64,000 bases of DNA. Source: Sinonovacula constricta (Eukaryota > Mollusca > Bivalvia > Cardiida > Solecurtidae). The notes beneath the pieces were generated by a model. The model did no database searches and was not told the DNA's origin. It saw nothing but the letters and a program-made list of their open reading frames with translations. The stretch spans positions 42,865,164-42,929,163 of the forward strand of contig CM017572.1 in assembly GCA_007844125.1 (NCBI GenBank), written 5' to 3'. Shown one piece after another: positions 57,145 to 64,000 of the stretch (its first letter is position 1; each line of letters starts with the position of its first letter). Made by a program: the position numbers and the translations under genes.

Positions 57145-58534
57145 GTAGTTTTGTTTACTTACATTCTTGCTCTTTTATTTAAAAAAGAAATCGCGGCATC
57201 TGGTCATAAACATAAACATAAACATTTCTAATTGTTTTCGAAATGTACAAGAATAATTCTGATAGTTCTTATAATGAATGCGGGTTTGAAATAACCATCT
57301 TGTCTGGTGAAAACTGTCTAGTTGAATCGAACAATATCCACGTTTATTCGTTATAATTTTTATATGATTTTCTATGCGTTAAATTCACTTGGAGAAATGA
57401 GGACTCACTAAGATGTTTTATGTTTAATATTTACTCTCCTCGGTCATGCCTACAACTTATTCTTTCGATTTGAACAACGCTTAAAACGACACATAAGAAA
57501 ACGTGCTACCAACTGATAAGAGTAGCGTTTACCCCACTAGAGAAAATTAGACTATTGCTATGAATATTGTATCAGCAAAGCTACATTTATTTCTTAAAGA
57601 GACATGTGTTACATGTCATTATCATTGCTTCTTAAAACAGCATGAAATAACCCTTTTTCCGTTTGGACACATATTGCCATATCTTAAAGGTCCTATCCGA
57701 TAGTTTGGACCAATATTTTGTTATTTCAAATAACCAAAGAAGTCTTTGTTACCTGGAAAGGACTTTCACAATGTTCTTAATTGGTGTCCTAGAACAGGCA
57801 AAAGTATTACCGAATTCCCCAAAGTGGTGATTAGGTACATGTATTTCTTATAGGCCAACTGTCGGATACCACCCTTAAAGAATAAAAGTTGATGGTGTAT
57901 TCTGAAAATATGTAGATTCCCAGCATGCCCCTTTCCTGTGTTTTGTAATTGTTTTGTATTTGAGATCACGTTATATCTTTATCCGGTAATCCGTGCTGAT
58001 GTCGATACCTGTTTTAGCAGTGATTAATATTTTTCCTTATTTGTAGATTTGGAAAGAATAAAATTGTAGTTTTTCGCGATTTGTACTGTCTAAAAATATA
58101 CGGAAAGATCAACGTCGTATTTACTTAGACTAGCGTGTGCAAAGATTATGTTAATATTCTCAATATTATATATGATGACATGTATGAAATATGGGCAATC
58201 TGTCGGTTACCACCTTTAATACAAGAGAGAATATATTACATGTGATTAAAGCTATGTCACCGTGTTCGCCTACATATATGGCACGGGCGATGCATATGAT
58301 TTTAATTCTGAGCTTACGGAAAATAGACACTGTTACATATTCGCCAAGTTTTCCTCGTAAGGGTTACTCTGTTCTCTATTCCTGTTTAAGTACGACAAAT
58401 ATTACTATAACTATACCAGTTACACTATGCCAAGTTTCCAGTCCCAAACAGTTAGCATTAGCAGACTATTAGCCTCAGATTTATCAATGTTCGTACGCTG
58501 TTGAATATGATATGCATGGTAATCAATATTGCAG

Positions 58535-58619
58535 AAATCCTGGAACTGCTCATAAAGCACGGATCTCGTATAGACGGTACCAGCAGCAATGGAGACAATG
58601 TTTGTCATTCCTTGATCAG
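58535..58619 (+). CDS. TRPV-like exon 3 (ankyrin repeat)
   Basis: The acceptor TTGCAG ends at 58534 and the donor GTACAA follows 58619. It encodes EILELLIKHGSRIDGTSSNG and DNVCHSLIR, an ankyrin helix and the DSNGNNVLH-like turn. 85 nt; frames join exactly with neighbours. Confidence 0.75.
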
Positions 58620-59642
58620 GTACAACGTGTAGCTAAGAAACACAATAGTAAATTTATAATTAAGAGAAAACAAAAACATTAAGGATAACATGTTCACAAT
58701 ATACATGACACCAGTAATCATACAGGTATACAAAGGGATACTAAAAAGCGATATAAGATATTAAGTTTCATAGTGTGTTTTCCAAGCTTCACAACTGTGC
58801 ATTTACAGTTCTATCCATACATGTGTCTATGACGATTTTTCTATGCAAAAAAACCCAGCTGAGCCTCGTCAAATCATTACATAGATAGAAAGACATTATG
58901 ATTTAAAAACACGTTAACAAATAATAATTTGAACTGTGACATCGCTATATTATATAAGTATGTCTGGCATTACCCAGTAAGGCGCGTTAAAATCGCAGTA
59001 GCAAAATTGTTGTTACATGAAAGTAAGAAAGGGTGTTAAACTACCAATCTTCGATTTACCAAGCCTTCTTGCGATTTAAATTTAACAGTCTCAAACTTCT
59101 TACGAGACCAAAAAAAATCCAAAATCTGTAATAGTGGCTTAGTTTGGTTAAATTTATCTATTCATCGACCACCACGTTGCCGAGGTCCAGTAAAAAATGA
59201 TGACTTACAGAAGGGTTGAAGAATGAATGCTATTACTAAAAATACACAATCTCTTCTCTTGGGTCGTCCTAGAACAATAACGTCTATGCTTGTCATAATG
59301 CACCAAAGAAACAGCTAACATTGACCACGGCCTTATTCTTTGCAAATAATACACAGACACAAAAACAAGTCAACAAATCATCCAAGGCGCTGTACATCTT
59401 GAAAATAAAATGTTTAAGCTCTTTTATTTATAGTTATTTTAGCCGATGAATATATTATATAAAGGCACAGACATTCGTATGCTATAACTTATAATGTATT
59501 GTTTAAATCGTATTCGCCACCGTATGATCTATTAAGTGTCGGTGTGCTGTAAAAACAAAATACAAATACTAAAAAGTTAAAAGTGATTACCTTAATGAAA
59601 AAATAACAACATAAGCAAATAAAATAATGCCTTTATTTGCAG

Positions 59643-59850
59643 GTTTGCTAATTTGTACAAAAACAAAGTAGATAAAGTAATTGACGTTTTCAAGTACCTT
59701 TCGGATACCTCTAACAAGGGCCCAAAAGCAGATACCAATGTAATGAAAGGGATTTGGTTTGCGCACAACGAAGATGGCTTAACACCACTAAGGCTAGCAG
59801 CAACTCTTGGCCAACATGAGCTTTTTAAGTTCATAATCAACCTCGATAAG
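59643..59850 (+). CDS. TRPV-like exon 4 (last ankyrin repeats)
   Basis: The acceptor TTTGCAG ends at 59642 and the donor GTAATC follows 59850. It includes FANLYKNKVDKVIDVFKYLS and HNEDGLTPLRLAATLGQHEL. The NxDGLTPLxLAAxxGxxE word is highly characteristic of TRPV channels. Confidence 0.78.
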
Positions 59851-60371
59851 GTAATCTTACGTTAATGTAGCCTACATTGTAAGAACTGTGAGGTACAATC
59901 ACTGTCGTCTATCTTTTTCTCCCATTTTCTCATGTTACGAAGTATTTATATTCCGAATTAGACACCCGACATAAAGATCGAGAAAAAAGTTCAAGAAGAA
60001 TTGTCTAGGCTCCTTTAGTACAAGCCAAGCCCTGGCACCGCCTGATCGGACGATTTTGGCTACTCTGTATTTATCGTCAGATTTAAACGGTGCCCGGATA
60101 AACACACAGTATTCTTTAAAGTTTCAGCGGTGCCGGCCGGTTTGCACATGCATTATTTCGTTTGCAATCAATTTAATTGCAATAATTTAGGTTCCAAACA
60201 AGAAAATCGTCTGGTCCCTACGCTATGTTATAATATTATGCAGTGACAAAATATGTTTAAAACCAATGTTAATAAATATTTGTTTTACAATAGTTCATTA
60301 ATATAATTGTAAATAATGCCAGCCTAAAAAAATGACAAGACTTAGTAATGAATATGCAATATATTTTCCAG

Positions 60372-61980
60372 GTTTACTGTTTCTTTAACAGTGAAGAAGG
60401 AATGTTTGATGTCAAACTGTACGACATAACGGAAATTGACGAAATATCATGTTTAAACGAAGGCGGAAGGTGGAGAAACGGAAGTTGAAAAAGATTCGAA
60501 GATGTCTTGTTCGAAATACTGCACCAAAAGCTGGAAGAACTTTCCAAATGTTGAGTGGCACTACAAGTCAGTGCTGATGATACTGCTCGAAATAAATCCA
60601 AATATTGCCTTTCACTTTCTACTGATTCAACCCGTCCAAAGAATAATCCAAGAAAAGGTGGTCACTACAAGATGATGATTCGCGTCATATGGCTACTCTT
60701 CTTTATTTGTACGTGTTTCCTTCTTATGGTATTGTGTTGAGAGGGCTCAACAAGAACCCAATTCACAAAGTGGGGTCACCAACAACCCTTCACAATCTGA
60801 ATTTAACATCACCTTGCCGCCAAAGTTTAAAAATCATTCCTCAGAAATAATCCGCTTATGATAACCATACAAGCTGCTATTTCCATCGTGCTTCTCTCTC
60901 TCGAAGTAATTCGAGCTGTCGGTGGAAGATTGCCATATTCCATTAAAGTGTTCATAAATCCTTACAGTAATAGCTGCTTTCGACTTTTCATGTTCTCATT
61001 CCATTCCGTCTTATTGCAGATCTGTTTGGCTGCATCGTTGAGCAGTTGTATGAGAACTACTGTCTTCTTGTTGCAAATGACCCTTATCTGCTTCACTCAC
61101 ATTTTTTTTTCTCCGTGCCGTGAAACGGTTCAGTTTCGTCACTGTCCTTATGACTAAGGTCATCTTAGGAGACCATGCTTCATTTCTTTTGTAATCATCG
61201 CAATAGAGTGGATCGCCTTCGCAACGGCCATGTACATGGCGATACAAGGCTCGGACGTAATCTCTGAGACAGACTTTTCCGATTATGGGCGTGTGCTTTT
61301 CTCAATGATTACGTTAATTGGTCGGACTTGGTGACACTGTTAATTTCTATGACACCAGACACCATTCATTAACCATAGCTATATTTGTCGCATTCGTTGT
61401 AATGACTACTCTGCTCATGATCAATTCGCTGATTGCGATGGTTTCCAGAACTTGTTCTGAGCTCTTTGACAATGTTTGGGGACGTCAAAGCGGTTGATCG
61501 TCATTGCATTTACAGAGACTATCAATGATATTATTTATGGAAAGCACTCTCCCAAATTATCTTTTCTGCCACGTCGGCAATAATTATAACATTAATTAAA
61601 ATAGAGATGGCAAAGAAAAAACACTTCCCAGGCGAATATTTTCGCTCAAAATAAAATCCGATTGTAAGGAGAATGCTAGCTATGTGGAAAGTGCTAGTTC
61701 TATGGAACAGCATTAGACACCATTCTCCAAAGATTAACAAAGAGTGAAGAAAGACGAAAGAAAAGGGAAATACCTCGCCGATGACGTAAAGCCAACGCCT
61801 AGTAGACAGCAAACAATGTCAGATCACAAGAGAGAATTCTCGTATAAAGAAAGATATTATTTCACCAATCGATGGTCACTTCCAAATCTGTGGAAACCCA
61901 GAAGGGAGTGTCCAAAGTGCCGGCGTATTAATATTTTCTATAAGAAACAAACATGGACGTGTATTAGAAGGTCCAATTAA
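60372..61980 (+). pseudogene. TRPV-like final exon(s): S1-S6, pore and C-terminus, frame-broken
   Basis: The acceptor TTTTCCAG ends at 60371. In the first frame it reads VYCFFN...YDITEID to a TGA at 60486. The pre-S1 stretch is in a +1 frame around 60550-60655. S1 (MMIRVIWLLFFICTCFLLMV) returns to the first frame. The S1-S2 loop (ERAQQEPNSQSG) is shifted. S2 and S3 are in the first frame (MITIQAAISIVLLSLEVIRA; SVLLQICLAASLSSC). A TAA at 61155 precedes S5 (FVIIAIEWIAFATAMYMAIQ). The pore and S6 (LTIAIFVAFVVMTTLLMINS) lie in +1 after a 4-bp insertion near 61321. The tail at 61744-61980 ends NLWKPRRECPKCRRINIFYK. Confidence 0.7.
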
Positions 61981-62730
61981 GCATCCGTGTTAGATAATAT
62001 TTTGAAAAAAAAACACTGGTTCATGTGAAAGCTTGTAAAAAATCAAGGACAAAGACACGGTTCCAAGTCCTAAGGTATTGTTGCTATAGGCTTACACGTT
62101 ATCATTTAATGAGATTCTTAATTGCAAACTGCACCAATACACAACAACCGAAACAGTGAGATAAGTCTTTTTCTGCTGATTTAAAACATACTTCAGTCAT
62201 AATATACTATCAGCAAACCTAGTGCGTATAGCTATTGATTTTGATCTCATGTGTGTGGATATTTAGAACTTTTAGGTTGCGACATGTTCAGAGCTGTCTA
62301 TACTTAACATGCTGAAGGATATATTTAAGACCTTCCTGCTTGTGAGCACTTTTATGAGGTAAATGAATGGACACTTCCTGATTGATAAAAATCAGCTAGT
62401 TTGGAACGGACGTTGGAAAAGTACACTGCGGAGTAATTTCCTTGCATTGCTTAGAACAAGTATCTGCAAATGATCTTCTCCTGGAGTGCCATGTTAATTT
62501 TATGAAAAGTAAACGATAACCAATTAATACTTAATGCCTATATATTTAAGTATCTACCGTTTATCCACTATTTATTTTACCTTAGTAAATATTTGAAAAC
62601 AAAGAATCTTATCTAGACACTGCGTACTGTAACTAAATTATTTACCAATGCAACAGGGACAATTGGAAATTTCTAATATGTCCGTCTTGTACGTTTATAT
62701 AAGCCGTGTTATCGAACCAGTTTAAGTGTA

Positions 62731-62970
62731 AAGCACAGGGTGAATTGTTGACCTACTTTACAAAGCCTTGGTGAATGGTTGACATACTTTACAAAGTACG
62801 TGGTGAATTGTTGATCTTCTTTACAAAGCACATGGTGAATGGTTGACATACTTTACAAAGCACACGGTGAATTGTTGACCTACATGACAAAGCACTTTGT
62901 GAATTGTTGACCTACTTTGCAAAGCACTTGGTGAATGGTTCCCCTATTTTACAAAGCACTTGGTTAAAGG
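62731..62970. repeat. ~32-bp degenerate tandem repeat (about 7 units)
   Basis: The unit is like AAAGCACTTGGTGAATTGTT followed by GACCTACTTTAC. Moderately diverged. Confidence 0.85.
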
Positions 62971-62982
62971 TTCCCCTAGTTT

Positions 62983-63150
62983 ATGACCTGCCCATATTTA
63001 GTTTGAAAAGGGTACGCGAGTTAATGGTCTGCCCCTATTTAGATTGAAAGGGGTACGCGAGCTGATAGCCTGCCTTTATTTAGATGAAAGAGGTGCGCGA
63101 GTTGAATGGCCTGCTCATATTAAGATTGGAAAGGGTATGCGAGCTGATGG
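62983..63150. repeat. ~41-bp degenerate tandem repeat (4 units)
   Basis: The unit is like CTGCCCATATTTAGATTGAA followed by AGGGTACGCGAGTTAATGG. It abuts the 32-bp array directly, a rare adjacency of two unrelated minisatellites. Confidence 0.8.
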
Positions 63151-64000
63151 CATGATATTATTGATGGTTGTCAAGTAAAACTGTTCTCATAATAAGGAAT
63201 TTAATCTGGTCTTGTTACTCCCCTATAATGTATATACATAAGACTGTACATATATCTTTGTATGCGATACTTGGAAGAAAATCACCACTTCTTTCTCTTT
63301 ATAGTTGTGATGTGAAATACACATTTGTGTGCATTATTTGTTTGTACGGAATGTTTTTTATATGTAGTACTCATTCTTTGCAGTTATTTCATTGTTGCTT
63401 TCTATTTAAATGCCACCAGTCGCATTTAAGGATGGGAGATGCAAAGGAATGTTGTAGTTGAACATTAAAACGTTTTATTTTATTTTTTATTGCTCTTTTC
63501 CAAAGCATCCTGCATATTTTCTATTTAGTTCAAGGTTTCTAACATGTTGCACATGTAAGGCGTTGTAATAATTGTAACACTTCTATTCAATAAACATTTT
63601 TTGGATTATCTTGTTGTTTTTTCTATATGTTCTTAAGCATTGTTTCGGCGCTTCTGTATCTAAGATTGACAAAGACTTGTTTTGTAAACAGCAAGTAATA
63701 AGAACTCGCCAATGAAGGACGCACATCCAAATTTTGACATAAAAGTTAATAAACAAACATGATCAATGTGAATTATGATCTATCTTATGAGGAATATAAT
63801 CTATATTCACATTCGTCTTTTGGATTATAAATGCAATTTATTACATATTAAAGGTAAAAGTGGATTACGAGAGTGTCGTCTAGAAAGATTCTGAAACATC
63901 CAAGGCATTTATTTTTACTTGAAAAAAACACTACAAAACGATATTTAGTGATGCTCTACATCCATGAGAGATCTGTATTTAATTTGTTGGAAGAAATATT

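Larger units (their letters stand above)
61981..64000. other. Downstream intergenic region
   Basis: Contains two short tandem arrays (62731-62970 and 62983-63150). The remainder is AT-rich, and small open frames lack family signatures. Confidence 0.5.

Noticed and set aside
60555..60740. Independent small membrane protein
   Set aside because: It is the S1 segment of the TRPV-like gene in its broken exon, in frame with the exon start.

Overview
This window is animal nuclear DNA. It is AT-rich, its genes are split by GT-AG introns, and its intergenic and intronic space is full of SINEs, minisatellites and degraded DNA transposons. The two dispersed tRNA-like SINE families, the type of DNA transposons and the protein sequences all point to a lophotrochozoan, most likely a bivalve mollusc. 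That placement is an inference. No bacterial-type operon, rRNA, convincing functional tRNA gene or CRISPR array is present.

Positions 3692-33488 (+) hold what looks like the whole coding region of a GPSM2/LGN/Pins orthologue. Eleven coding exons with canonical splice sites join in one continuous frame (1896 nt, 631 codons plus stop). They encode an N-terminal TPR array, the conserved RRHSM linker motif, and four GoLoco motifs. Family knowledge makes this the adaptor that links Gai-GDP at the cortex to NuMA/Mud and dynein for spindle orientation. Any 5' non-coding exon lies upstream and was not found.

The GPSM2 introns carry most of the accessory DNA. Intron 1 has 51-bp and 36-bp minisatellites and older degenerate repeats. 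Intron 2 contains a 6-kb DNA transposon with ~0.95-kb terminal inverted repeats and a broken minus-strand gene. Its C-terminal part has XPG/FEN1-like (PIN-fold) nuclease motifs, as in the Academ superfamily. Intron 5 has a 47-bp minisatellite. SINEs are scattered through introns 1, 2, 3, 9 and 10.

Positions 33489-55744 are gene-poor. They hold degenerate 3'-flank repeats, a 36-bp array, an imperfect CAT array, a ~2.3-kb array of ~89-bp units containing variable GAT tracts, a GC-rich 1266-bp PIF/Harbinger-like element with a TAA target-site duplication, a 39-bp array, and a second, broken Harbinger transposase copy.

Positions 55745-61980 (+) hold a TRPV-like channel gene. The first four exons (ankyrin region) are cleanly spliced, but the last large exon (transmembrane core and C-terminus) has several stops and frameshifts, including a 4-bp insertion in the presumed selectivity filter. 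It is best read as a recently decayed pseudogene. The remaining 2 kb contain short tandem repeats and no recognised gene.
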